From Tissierellia bacterium (GTDB lineage: Bacteria > Bacillota > Clostridia > Tissierellales > Sedimentibacteraceae), in assembly GCA_012843025.1 (NCBI GenBank), contig DURT01000051.1:1-63832 (forward strand): 63,832 nucleotides of DNA. Direction: 5' to 3'. Made by a program: the position numbers and the translations under genes. Numbering within the stretch: the first letter of the stretch is position 1; each line of letters opens with the position of its first letter. The notes under the pieces were generated by a model. It was not told the origin of the DNA. It searched no databases and worked only from the letters and a program-made list of their open reading frames with translations. Positions 56,317 through 63,832 of the stretch are shown here, piece by piece.

Positions 56317-58680
56317 ATCATTTCCTCCATTTTCTTTATTTTCATCATTTATTGATTCGTGAGAAGAATTGACAGTTTCCTTTTCTCCCACGTTGTCATA
56401 ATGTCTTGTATCTTTAACAGTTCTTACAGGCTTAAAAAATTTCAATCTCAAAGCATTGGATACTACTGAAACGGAGCTTAAACTCATGGCTGCCCCTGCA
56501 AACATGGGATTTAGCTTCCATCCCAATAAAGTATAAAACATTCCTGCTGCTAAGGGTATACCTATGGTATTGTAAATAAATGCCCAGAACAGGTTTTGTT
56601 TGATATTTTTAATAGTTGCCTTACTTAACTGGACGGCCGTAACTGCATCCAACAAATCGCTCCTTATTAAAACAATGTCTGCAGATTCTATGGCAACATC
56701 CGTACCTGCACCTATGGCAATTCCTACATCGGCTCTGGCAAGAGCAGGAGCATCATTTATACCATCACCTATCATAGCAACCTTCCTGCCTTCTTCCTGG
56801 ATTTTTCTTATTTCTCTTTCCTTGTCCTGAGGCAGTACTTCTGCAACAGCTCTACTAATGTTTAACTCTTTCCTTATTGCTTCGGCAGTATTTTTATTGT
56901 CCCCTGTAAGCATTACAACTTCAATTCCCATTTCCTGAAACTCTTTAATTGCTGCTGCGCTGGTAGGTTTAACAACATCTGCTACTGATATTATACCTAA
57001 GACCACTCTTTCATCTGCAAAATATAAAGGAGTTTTTCCTTCTTCAGCAAACTTGGTGCTTTTCTCTTCAAAATTTCTTATATCTATATTTTGCTCATTT
57101 ATAAGCCTTAAATTGCCTAAATAATATATTTTATTGTTAATTCTTGCTCTTAACCCTTTACCGGGAATTGCTTCAAATGCTTCTACCGGATAAAGATCTA
57201 ATTTTAATTTTTCCGCTTCTTCCACTATGGCATCTGCTAAGGGATGTTCCGAGCCTTTTTCTGCCGATGCAGCTATTCTAAGCATTTCTAATTCATCTAT
57301 TCCATCAGCTAATAAATCTGTTACTTTAGGTTTTCCTTCCGTAATGGTTCCTGTCTTATCCATTACTACTGTTTGTACGTGATGAGCTATTTCCAATGCT
57401 TCAGCCGACTTAATAAGTATGCCGTTTTCAGCACCCTTGCCAGTACCTACCATTATAGCCGTAGGGGTGGCAAGACCCAAGGCGCAAGGACAGGAAATAA
57501 CTAGTACAGCAATTCCTATGGAAAGGGCAAATTCAAAGGTTGCTCCTAAGATAAGCCATACAATTGTAGCAGCAATGGCTATGACAATTACCACAGGAAC
57601 AAACACACCACTTATTTTATCCGCCATTTTCGAAATTGGTGCTTTTGAAGAACTGGCTTCTTCTACCAACTTTATTATTTGAGACAGGGTAGTGTCATCT
57701 CCTACTTTTTCTGCTTTAAATTTAAAGAATCCAGATTTATTAATACTTGCTCCTGTTACCTTATCTCCTGCTTTCTTTTCCACGGGAATACTCTCCCCTG
57801 TAAGCATGGACTCATCAATAGATGTATTGCCGAAAACTATGGTGCCGTCAACAGGTACTGCCTGCCCTGGCTTTACAATTACAATATCTCCTATTACTAC
57901 ATCTTCCACAGGAATTTCAATTTCCATTCCGTCCCTTTCCACCAATGCTGTCTTAGGAGATAAATCCATCAGCTTTCTTATAGCATCGGAGGTTCTGCCC
58001 TTTGCCCTTGCCTCCAAGAACTTCCCCAAGGTTATAAGAGCTAAAACAACGGCAGCAGATTCAAAATACAAATCCATGGAAAACTGCCTCACCATGTCCA
58101 TATCCATGTGTCCTAAGCCATAGCCTATTTTATATATTGCATAAACTCCGTATGCTGCAGCTGCAGAGGTACCAATGGCAATTAAGGAATCCATGTTGGG
58201 AGAACCCATGAACAAGGTTTTAAATCCCACCTTGTAATACTTGCTGTTTACAACCATTACGGGTATACAAAGGATAAACTGTGTAAATGCAAATATTAGC
58301 GCATTTTCCTCCCCGTGGAAAATTCCCGGCAAAGGCCAGTTAAGCATGTGACCCATGGAAATATAAAACAAGGGGATGGCAAATATCATGGAAACTAAGA
58401 GCCTTTTTTTCATTTCGTCAATTTCTGATTTATCTTCTTTTACCTCTTTTGCTTCCGACCGCCTTTTCTCCGAGGATGAAGCTCCGTATCCTGTGTTTTC
58501 AACCACTCTAATTATATCTTCAGTGCTAAGAAGAGCATCATCATATTTTACCGTCATGCTGTTAGTAAGTAAATTTACGTTGGCTTCAATAACTCCCTCA
58601 GTCTTGTTTATATTTTTTTCTATTCTTGCTGAACATGCAGAGCATGTCATACCTGTAACATCAAATTTTTCCGTTTTCAT
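56107..58680 (-). CDS. copA: copper-exporting P-type ATPase with C-terminal CopZ-like domain
   Basis: 857 residues. N-terminal heavy-metal domain with GMTCSACSARIEK (CxxC, residues 11-16), eight helices, the Cu-transport motif SCPCALG (near 396), phosphorylated Asp in DKTGTITEG (near 441), SEHPLADAIVEEAE, and GDGINDAPALARADVGIAIGAG. After the last helix a linker (about 745-788) joins a complete second HMA domain from Met789 to the end, with GMSCGHCKAA, i.e. a CopZ chaperone in frame. See the internal start below. It follows csoR by 14 bp. Confidence 0.95.
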   Translation of the reverse strand: MKTEKFDVTGMTCSACSARIEKNINKTEGVIEANVNLLTNSMTVKYDDALLSTEDIIRVVENTGYGASSSEKRRSEAKEVKEDKSEIDEMKKRLLVSMIFAIPLFYISMGHMLNWPLPGIFHGEENALIFAFTQFILCIPVMVVNSKYYKVGFKTLFMGSPNMDSLIAIGTSAAAAYGVYAIYKIGYGLGHMDMDMVRQFSMDLYFESAAVVLALITLGKFLEARAKGRTSDAIRKLMDLSPKTALVERDGMEIEIPVEDVVIGDIVIVKPGQAVPVDGTIVFGNTSIDESMLTGESIPVEKKAGDKVTGASINKSGFFKFKAEKVGDDTTLSQIIKLVEEASSSKAPISKMADKISGVFVPVVIVIAIAATIVWLILGATFEFALSIGIAVLVISCPCALGLATPTAIMVGTGKGAENGILIKSAEALEIAHHVQTVVMDKTGTITEGKPKVTDLLADGIDELEMLRIAASAEKGSEHPLADAIVEEAEKLKLDLYPVEAFEAIPGKGLRARINNKIYYLGNLRLINEQNIDIRNFEEKSTKFAEEGKTPLYFADERVVLGIISVADVVKPTSAAAIKEFQEMGIEVVMLTGDNKNTAEAIRKELNISRAVAEVLPQDKEREIRKIQEEGRKVAMIGDGINDAPALARADVGIAIGAGTDVAIESADIVLIRSDLLDAVTAVQLSKATIKNIKQNLFWAFIYNTIGIPLAAGMFYTLLGWKLNPMFAGAAMSLSSVSVVSNALRLKFFKPVRTVKDTRHYDNVGEKETVNSSHESINDENKENGGNDMKKVLKVEGMSCGHCKAAVEKALKAVDGVENAVVDLEKKSAEVTLNKEVANDELTKAVTDAGYEVVEVK

Positions 58681-58694
58681 ATCTTCGCCTCCTG

Positions 58695-58958
58695 CTACTT
58701 GGATATCTTGTTTATTATGGAAATAATTTCATCAATTTTATCATCTTCATTTCCTTCTATAAAAGCTTCCTTCACACACATATGCATATGAGCCTTCAAA
58801 ATTTCATTGTTTGCCTTTCTGAGTATTGAATGAACTGCCAATATCTGATTTGAAATATCTATACAATATCTGTCTTCTTCAACCATCTTTAAAATACCTT
58901 CAATTTGTCCGGCAGCAGTTTTCAACAGTCTGTTAATTTTTTTCTTGTCAGCCTTCAT
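58695..58958 (-). CDS. csoR: copper-sensing repressor CsoR
   Basis: 87 residues, DUF156 family helical repressor. Cu(I) ligands Cys32, His57 and Cys61 are in place (YCIDIS, AHMHMC), the pattern that distinguishes CsoR from FrmR/RcnR. Releases its operator when copper binds. The gene sits directly before copA with a G/C-tract operator upstream. Confidence 0.94.
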   Translation of the reverse strand: MKADKKKINRLLKTAAGQIEGILKMVEEDRYCIDISNQILAVHSILRKANNEILKAHMHMCVKEAFIEGNEDDKIDEIISIINKISK

Positions 58959-58981
58959 ACTTCCACCTCTTTTCTACCACT

Positions 58982-58996
58982 ATCCCCCAGGGGGGT
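58982..58996 (-). promoter_or_regulatory. CsoR operator
   Basis: ATCCCCCAGGGGGGT, a G/C-tract inverted repeat of the type bound by CsoR, lies just downstream of the promoter -10 and about 24 bp before csoR. Its place supports autoregulation of csoR-copA. Confidence 0.75.
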
Positions 58997-59004
58997 GTTA
59001 CCTT

Positions 59005-59033
59005 ATATTATACTATATTTTTTTATTTGTCAA
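59005..59033 (-). promoter_or_regulatory. promoter of csoR-copA
   Basis: Minus strand TTGACA (59028-59033), 17-nt spacer, TAATAT (59005-59010). Confidence 0.75.
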
Positions 59034-59121
59034 TACAAAGTAATTAGCTTTCTTGAATCTTTTCTTAATTAATTAAAAACTTGCCGCATATACTGTCTTA
59101 GTACAGATTATGAGGTGGGTT

Positions 59122-60642
59122 ATGAGAAAAAATATTATTATGGGTACTTTGATTTTAACAGTGGCAACTACCTCAGTCCGTTTCGTAGGCATGTTTTTTC
59201 GGATTTATTTGGCCAAGACTATGGGAGCAGAAGGAATGGGGCTATATCAATTGGTTCTTTCATTTTATTTTCTCATGGTTACTCTTGCCACTTCCGGAAT
59301 AAGGGTTGCCATATCAAAACTAATTTCAGAAGAAATTGCCCTTAGAAATTATGCCAATGCTAAAAAAGTTCTCTATCAGGCAGTGGGACTATCCCTTTTT
59401 ACAGGACTTACGGCAGGATTTATTTTATATTTTTTTGCAGATTACATAGGTGCCAATATATTAAATGAAAAAAGAACGGTTCTGGCATTAATGTACTTGG
59501 CTCCCAGTCTGCCTATTTTAGCAGTTTCAAATTGTTTTAAGGGATATTTTTACGCCTTAGGAAAAGTTACTCAACCTTCCATTATTCAAATAACAGAACA
59601 GTTCGTAAGAATATTTTTGATATTTTTTATAATGGATTATTATTTATCCAGAGGACTGGAATACGGCTGTGCTGCCATTGCCTTAGGAATGACTGCAGAA
59701 GAAATATTTGCACTCTTCCTTGTTTGGTTTCTATATATTTTTGATAAAAAACCTTGGAAAAATACAAATAAAAAAGCAGGAAATATGATTTTTAATATCC
59801 TTAGTGTTTCCCTGCCCATATCCGGGACATCCTACTTGAATTCCATACTAAGAACAGTTGAAAATACCATGATTCCTGCAGGACTTTTAATTTACGGACT
59901 TTCTTCAGAAAGAGCAATCAGTCTTTATGGTATGGTGAAAGGTATGGTTCTTCCTTTGTTATTTTTCCCTTCATCCATACTTACATCCCTTTCGGCCATA
60001 TTAATTCCCTCCGTGGCAGGAGATAATGCCGTTTCTAATGAAAAAAGCGTTTCAAAAACCTTGTCCCAAGTACTACATTTTACTGCCATTTCCGGAATAT
60101 TGGTAGTAGCTGTATTCATTGCCTTTCCCAGTGAAATAGCCATGGCTGTCTACGGTGATACAGAAGTAAGTGCTATGATAAAAATAATATCCTATGTATG
60201 TCCCTTCATGTACATGAACATGGTTATATCCTCAATGTTAAATGCACTAGGAGAACAATTCAGCTCATTTATAGTAAACATTGTTGAATCCATATTAAAA
60301 ATTTCCATAATATATTTCTTTGTTCCCATTTACGGATTCAATGCTTATTTATTCGCATTATTCCTTACTACAATTTTAAACACTATAATGTACCTAGTAA
60401 GACTTTTACAGGTATCCTGTATTGTCTTTGATATATCCAACTGGATATTCAAACCCATTACTGCAGCAGCAATAGCAGTTGTATTATCTAAGTATTCATT
60501 TTTGTTATTTTCACATAATTCCAATATCCTTGCTTTATTTTCATCAGTAACAATACTAGGTCTTCTTTATTTAATGGGCTTGATTGCCTTTAAAAGTATC
60601 CGATTAGATTCCATTCATGATATAAAAAGTTATTTTAGATAG
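59122..60642 (+). CDS. SpoVB-like polysaccharide/lipid flippase (MOP superfamily)
   Basis: 506 residues with about 14 helices. The start TSVRFVGMFFRIYLAKTMGAEGMGLYQLVLSFYFLM is the MATE/MurJ-like signature of stage V sporulation protein B. Likely moves a lipid-linked precursor during spore cortex or surface polymer assembly. I chose ATG 59122 because of AGGTGG before it. CATATACT at 59088-59095, with AT-rich sequence upstream, resembles a sigma-E -10 box, consistent with sporulation control but weak evidence. Confidence 0.85.
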   Translation: MRKNIIMGTLILTVATTSVRFVGMFFRIYLAKTMGAEGMGLYQLVLSFYFLMVTLATSGIRVAISKLISEEIALRNYANAKKVLYQAVGLSLFTGLTAGFILYFFADYIGANILNEKRTVLALMYLAPSLPILAVSNCFKGYFYALGKVTQPSIIQITEQFVRIFLIFFIMDYYLSRGLEYGCAAIALGMTAEEIFALFLVWFLYIFDKKPWKNTNKKAGNMIFNILSVSLPISGTSYLNSILRTVENTMIPAGLLIYGLSSERAISLYGMVKGMVLPLLFFPSSILTSLSAILIPSVAGDNAVSNEKSVSKTLSQVLHFTAISGILVVAVFIAFPSEIAMAVYGDTEVSAMIKIISYVCPFMYMNMVISSMLNALGEQFSSFIVNIVESILKISIIYFFVPIYGFNAYLFALFLTTILNTIMYLVRLLQVSCIVFDISNWIFKPITAAAIAVVLSKYSFLLFSHNSNILALFSSVTILGLLYLMGLIAFKSIRLDSIHDIKSYFR

Positions 60643-60746
60643 ATTTTACAACATATGAAAACTTCTTAATTAGATACATAAATTAGCATTTTTACCTAGG
60701 CATATTACTGCAAAATCTCCAAAGAATATGAAAAAGGAGTGAGATT

Positions 60747-61298
60747 ATGCAGTATGATATGTTTAATTTCTTACTGTTTTTTATAATATACGGATTTTTA
60801 GGATTTTTAGGGGAAACAATTTTCAGAAGTATTGTAGAAAAGAAATTATTTATCAGCAGAGGATTTTTAACCAATGGATTTTGCCCACTATACGGCATAT
60901 GTGGAATTCTTATTGTTGAAATATTTACCATGAGTGAATTAATAATAAGCAGTTCCCTGTGGGCTCTTATATGGGCTACAATAGTCAGTATTGCCCTAGT
61001 AACCCTACTTGAATATATAACGGGAAGAGTATTAGACAGGGTTTTCCACTACAAGCTTTGGGATTATAGTAAGTATCCCCTTAATCTTCATTCTTATATC
61101 TGCCTGGAGTTTTCCTTGCTTTGGGGGATTTTGGCAATAATACTTGCAAACTTCATTCATCCTGTCATGGAAGTGTTAGTTTATGCCATAACCTATGAAA
61201 TCAGGACCTTTATTTCAGTTTTAGTTTTATCAGTTTTATTTGTAAATGCATCCTACAACCTGCGCCAAAGATATAATTTAGATATAATTAAGTTATAG
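60747..61298 (+). CDS. CmpB-like membrane protein (putative ABC-transporter type IV, PF06541 family)
   Basis: 183 residues with five or six helices. YGFLGFLGETIFRSIVEKKLFISRGFLTNGFCPLYGICG and YITGRVLDRVFHYKLWDYSKYPLNLHSYIC are family hallmarks. No ATPase gene is beside it, so the ABC label of the family is doubtful. Ribosome site AAAGGAG. Confidence 0.85.
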   Translation: MQYDMFNFLLFFIIYGFLGFLGETIFRSIVEKKLFISRGFLTNGFCPLYGICGILIVEIFTMSELIISSSLWALIWATIVSIALVTLLEYITGRVLDRVFHYKLWDYSKYPLNLHSYICLEFSLLWGILAIILANFIHPVMEVLVYAITYEIRTFISVLVLSVLFVNASYNLRQRYNLDIIKL

Positions 61299-61326
61299 GG
61301 GATGTCCTGCAAAAGGATCATTCCCC
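61298..61326. repeat. GGGGATG-type hairpin between convergent genes
   Basis: GGGGA (61298-61302) pairs with TCCCC (61322-61326) and TCCT with AGGA inside. Begins at the last base of the CmpB-like gene. Confidence 0.5.
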
Positions 61327-61354
61327 TAAGGCTATATCTTACCGATCATTCATT

Positions 61355-62341
61355 CTATTGACCAAAATACGATTTAATTAATTCAACATCCCCTATTACT
61401 TGGTAGATTCTTTCGTATACAGGCATGGACTTTAATCGGAGGTCTAATTTTACCTCATAGGGTAAATCAATTATAGTCATACCCTTATCTATAAGGAAGT
61501 TCTTTATTTCTTCAAAGCGTTCATCCGCTTTTTCTCTTGCATATACAGTTGCCCTTTTGGCAGCTAAGTCCATTATAGCTTTTTCAGTAGGAGTAAGGCT
61601 GTTATAAAACTTATCGCTGGTTATTAGAGTAAGTAAGTGGGGCAGATGGTAAGTGTTTATAACATAGTCTTGAACATCATATAAATTTAATGCAGCAATA
61701 ACTTCATAGGGATTTTCTTGCGCATCTATTAAACCAAGTTCTAAATTACGGTATACTTCACTGACAGGCAGTGGTATTACAGTTGCTCCTAAATTACTCC
61801 AAAAAGCTTCATGATTACGGTTTTGTATGGTACGTATTCTGATACCTCTGAAATCATCTGTACTTCTAATTTCTTTGTTACTGGTCATATGCCTGAATAA
61901 TTGATCCGCAATTCCTAATAGTTTATATCCTCCTTCCCTGTAAACATTACTTATTTCTTCATAGAATTCTTTGTTATCAATTGCATTTCTTAAATCATTT
62001 ATATCCATATATGCTAAGGGTATATCAAATACAGACAGTTTAGGCATGAAAGGGGCTTGGGGAGCTGTAGTTTGAGCAATAAAGTGAATATTGCTATTTT
62101 GAAGAATAGACCTCAGCATTTGCCTGTCTGTTCCTAATTGTGCATCCGTATATATTTGTATTCTTATTCTCCCGTCGCTTAGATTGTATACTTCTTCAGC
62201 AAACTTCTCTGCATATAAGTAAGTTACCGTATCCTTTGGACTGTCAATTCCCAATAAGAGACACATATTTCTTATTTCATTATTAACTTGGGAGGCTTTG
62301 GCATATATATTATTTCTATACTTAAAAGATAAATACTCCAT
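61355..62341 (-). CDS. TRAP-type substrate-binding protein (DctP family) without signal peptide
   Basis: 328 residues. The fold is that of DctP binding proteins: LYAEKFAEEVYNLSDGRIRIQIYTDAQLGTDRQML, GIRIRTIQNRNHEAFWSNLGATVIPLPVSEVYRNLELGLIDAQENPYEV and the conserved carboxylate-binding Arg within RIRTIQN. But the start, MEYLSFKYRNNIYAK, has no signal peptide, and the ATG has a good AAGGAAGG site. No permease genes (DctQ/DctM) are nearby. It could be a cytosolic relative, an incompletely degraded gene or a ligand-binding protein with another job. Confidence 0.8.
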   Translation of the reverse strand: MEYLSFKYRNNIYAKASQVNNEIRNMCLLLGIDSPKDTVTYLYAEKFAEEVYNLSDGRIRIQIYTDAQLGTDRQMLRSILQNSNIHFIAQTTAPQAPFMPKLSVFDIPLAYMDINDLRNAIDNKEFYEEISNVYREGGYKLLGIADQLFRHMTSNKEIRSTDDFRGIRIRTIQNRNHEAFWSNLGATVIPLPVSEVYRNLELGLIDAQENPYEVIAALNLYDVQDYVINTYHLPHLLTLITSDKFYNSLTPTEKAIMDLAAKRATVYAREKADERFEEIKNFLIDKGMTIIDLPYEVKLDLRLKSMPVYERIYQVIGDVELIKSYFGQ

Positions 62342-62471
62342 ATCAATACCTTCCTTTTTAGATTTATATACTTAATATATTCAAGTAAAAGGAATAGGTA
62401 ATACTATAGGTAAAGTTTATCGAAATTATTTTTACAATATAGTAATAATATTGATACTAAGTAAGCTGATC

Positions 62472-62500
62472 TTGTAAAAAGAATAAAAATAATATAAAAT
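62472..62500 (+). promoter_or_regulatory. promoter of the NUDIX gene
   Basis: TTGTAA (62472-62477), 17-nt spacer, TAAAAT (62495-62500). Confidence 0.5.
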
Positions 62501-62555
62501 ATACTATAAAGGAATTATCTTCCTAATTAAGGCGAAAGCATGTAATGGAGGCAGG

Positions 62556-63065
62556 ATGATTAGATTTAGAAATATAGTAACAGCCTTTTTAACTAATGGA
62601 GATGACTTTTTGCTAATGGAAAGAACAAATACAAAAAAACTATATCCAGGCTACTGGGCAGGAGTTGGAGGTCATATAGAACCACATGAAATTAACGATC
62701 CCAGAACTGCCTGTATACGAGAAATATACGAAGAAACAGGAATTAAGGAAGGCCAAATTGTTGATTTAAAATTAAGGTATATAGTATTAAGAAGAAGTAA
62801 AAACGAAACAGTAATAAACTATATGTATTTTGGAAAATCCTTAACCAGAGAAGTGACTAAAAGTGATGAAGGTAATTTGTACTGGATAAATAGAAATGAT
62901 ATATTAAACCATCTATACTTGGATGTCATTAGATTAACCTTAGCTCATTATTTAGAATTTGGTGAAAAGACAAATGATATACTGGTAGGAGTCACAAACA
63001 TAGATGAAAATAATGAATGTAGATTAAATTGGAATGTTTTAAAAGATATGGAGAATTTATTATAG
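62556..63065 (+). CDS. NUDIX hydrolase
   Basis: 169 residues, hydrolysing nucleoside diphosphate derivatives. The NUDIX box is G-HIEPH-E then REIYEETGI, but with nine rather than seven residues between the E and REI, i.e. a two-residue insertion. The start, IRFRNIVTAFLTNGDDFLLMERTNTKKLYPGYWAGVGG, is otherwise typical of MutT-like enzymes. AGGAGG-like GGAGGCAGG before the ATG. Substrate unknown. Confidence 0.85.
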   Translation: MIRFRNIVTAFLTNGDDFLLMERTNTKKLYPGYWAGVGGHIEPHEINDPRTACIREIYEETGIKEGQIVDLKLRYIVLRRSKNETVINYMYFGKSLTREVTKSDEGNLYWINRNDILNHLYLDVIRLTLAHYLEFGEKTNDILVGVTNIDENNECRLNWNVLKDMENLL

Positions 63066-63076
63066 AAATTTTAAAT

Positions 63077-63107
63077 TAAGCACTGACAGAAATTCTGTCA
63101 GTGCTTA
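63077..63107. terminator. bidirectional terminator between the NUDIX and Lin0512 genes
   Basis: TAAGCACTGACAG (63077-63089) pairs perfectly with CTGTCAGTGCTTA (63095-63107), loop AAATT, between two convergent genes. T runs are short. Confidence 0.75.
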
Positions 63108-63111
63108 GCTA

Positions 63112-63465
63112 TTATACATCTACATAAACTGTAAGGGCTGCCACGACTACTTGAATAGTACTGCCATCACCAAAGGCAGGAACTTCTAAACCTTGAACTT
63201 CCAGGCCCCCTTTAACTACTTCTATTTCCCCATTACCTACGGGAATTGCTTTTAGTACCTCTTCCTTATCCAATTTGTCCGGGTCAGTACATCCAATTTT
63301 TACGTGAACTTTCATTTTAAGGGGATCTGTATTTAATACTTCCTCTAAACCGCATAAGCAACTTCTGTTAGTTGCATCCTTAATTGCCTTAATAGCAGCT
63401 TTTGTAATGTCCCCACCGTGAAGATCCGCACCCATACCTAATTCAACAATATACCTTTTTAGCAT
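63112..63465 (-). CDS. Lin0512 family protein
   Basis: 117 residues. MLKRYIVELGMGADLHGGDITKAAIKAIKDA and the core VVAALTVYVDV match the Lin0512 family of unknown function, found in Firmicutes. Contains one CxCG motif (SCLCGLEE). Preceded by AGGAAGG. No operon partner visible. Confidence 0.85.
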   Translation of the reverse strand: MLKRYIVELGMGADLHGGDITKAAIKAIKDATNRSCLCGLEEVLNTDPLKMKVHVKIGCTDPDKLDKEEVLKAIPVGNGEIEVVKGGLEVQGLEVPAFGDGSTIQVVVAALTVYVDV

Positions 63466-63534
63466 ACCAATACTCCTTCCTCCCTAAATATTTTTTATTA
63501 TTTTACAAACCTAGTCCCATAGGAACTACTTACA

Positions 63535-63832
63535 TTAGCGAATTAAATTAAGGGCATTTATTACTTTTGGTACTATTTGTTTTTTCCTTGAAACACATTT
63601 TTCAACGTAAATTCCTTGGTGCACACTATCTTTTTCAAAAATACTTTTTATTAGTTTTTCCTTGGATGAAGTGTAGAAAATATATGAACCTTCATTTACT
63701 ATATCGGTTACCGCCATGATGAATAAATAAAAATCTTTTTCATAGGTAATGCTGTCGATTTTACTGATAAATTCATCTTTTCTGTCCATTATTTCTTTTA
63801 TATCTAAGGTAAAGACCTGTGATATTCCTACA
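63535..63832 (-). CDS. manganese-dependent inorganic pyrophosphatase, C-terminal part only
   Basis: The minus-strand frame is open from the window edge (VGISQVFTLDIKEIMDRKDEF) to a stop at 63535, so only about 98 C-terminal residues are seen and the first half lies outside. ISQVFTLD, FYLFIMAVTDIVNEGSYI and CVSRKKQIVPKVINAL are the DHHA2 domain of family II pyrophosphatases, which hold the substrate. A start at the ATG at 63789 would leave only 84 residues, too few. Could be a DHH phosphoesterase relative, less likely. Confidence 0.85.
   Translation of the reverse strand, partial: VGISQVFTLDIKEIMDRKDEFISKIDSITYEKDFYLFIMAVTDIVNEGSYIFYTSSKEKLIKSIFEKDSVHQGIYVEKCVSRKKQIVPKVINALNLIR

Noticed and set aside
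57692-58123. 143-residue plus-strand frame inside copA
   Set aside because: Shadow of the P-type ATPase; no motif or ribosome site.
63535-63789. Complete 84-residue protein starting at 63789
   Set aside because: The frame continues open to the window edge with residues matching family II pyrophosphatases, so it is the C-terminal part of a larger gene.

Overview
The window looks like a chromosomal segment of a low-GC, Gram-positive, strictly fermentative clostridium-type Firmicute, probably spore-forming and close to the Tissierellia/Clostridia. This is inferred from low-GC codon use, strong AGGAGG-type ribosome binding sites, a SAM-I riboswitch, a T-box leader, a SpoVB-type flippase, formate-THF ligase, an SLH-domain envelope protein, FabK instead of FabI, and a V-type ATPase whose rotor subunit carries the known sodium ligands. 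I saw no rRNA, tRNA, CRISPR array, phage or insertion sequence. The window is mostly housekeeping and metabolism; the unusual material is in leaders, intergenic elements and gene edges.

Layout, left to right. (1) 1-3155: the end of a class V aminotransferase gene (-), then a divergent YtrA-type GntR regulator with an ABC ATPase and permease (+). (2) 3238-14610: a complete glycogen operon glgB-glgC-glgD-glgA-glgP plus a GH13 amylase (+), facing a convergent malQ (-). Together they make ADP-glucose, polymerise and branch it, then break it down by phosphorolysis, hydrolysis and glucan transfer. (3) 14652-16124: metK under a SAM-I riboswitch (-). (4) 16283-31920: single genes and pairs: a secreted phosphodiester glycosidase, mscL, a SEC-C protein, a DMT exporter, fhs, a decayed flavoprotein remnant, a FolT-like ECF S component, a YhiN flavoprotein with a lipoprotein, an SLH protein, carbamate kinase, a short DAHP synthase with chorismate mutase, and putP.

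(5) putP (-) is preceded by a T-box leader whose specifier reads CCC (proline). (6) 32430-41143 (-): a nine-gene V-ATPase operon, H-I-K-E-C-F-A-B-D. (7) 41424-46165 (-): acpP-fabK-fabD-fabG-fabF-fabZ under one promoter with a perfect AT-rich palindrome in its leader. (8) 46374-50550 (-): tsaC/ywlC-ywlE-rpiB-tagO-wecB, ending in a 185-bp nested palindrome.

(9) 50702-63832: a ZIP transporter, an HD nucleotidase, a secreted beta-propeller protein, DUF1540 and DUF3810 proteins, a copper system (CsoR, then CopA carrying an in-frame CopZ) with a G/C-tract operator, SpoVB-like and CmpB-like membrane proteins, an orphan TRAP binding protein lacking a signal peptide, a NUDIX hydrolase, a Lin0512 protein, and the C-terminal end of a Mn-dependent pyrophosphatase cut by the window edge.

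I did not find a clearly new multi-gene system. The best leads are the nested palindrome at 46198-46382, the three-copy inverted/direct repeat at 30231-30369, the proline T-box on putP, the CopA-CopZ fusion with its own internal ribosome binding site, the possible AUU start of the DAHP synthase, and the signal-less TRAP protein.
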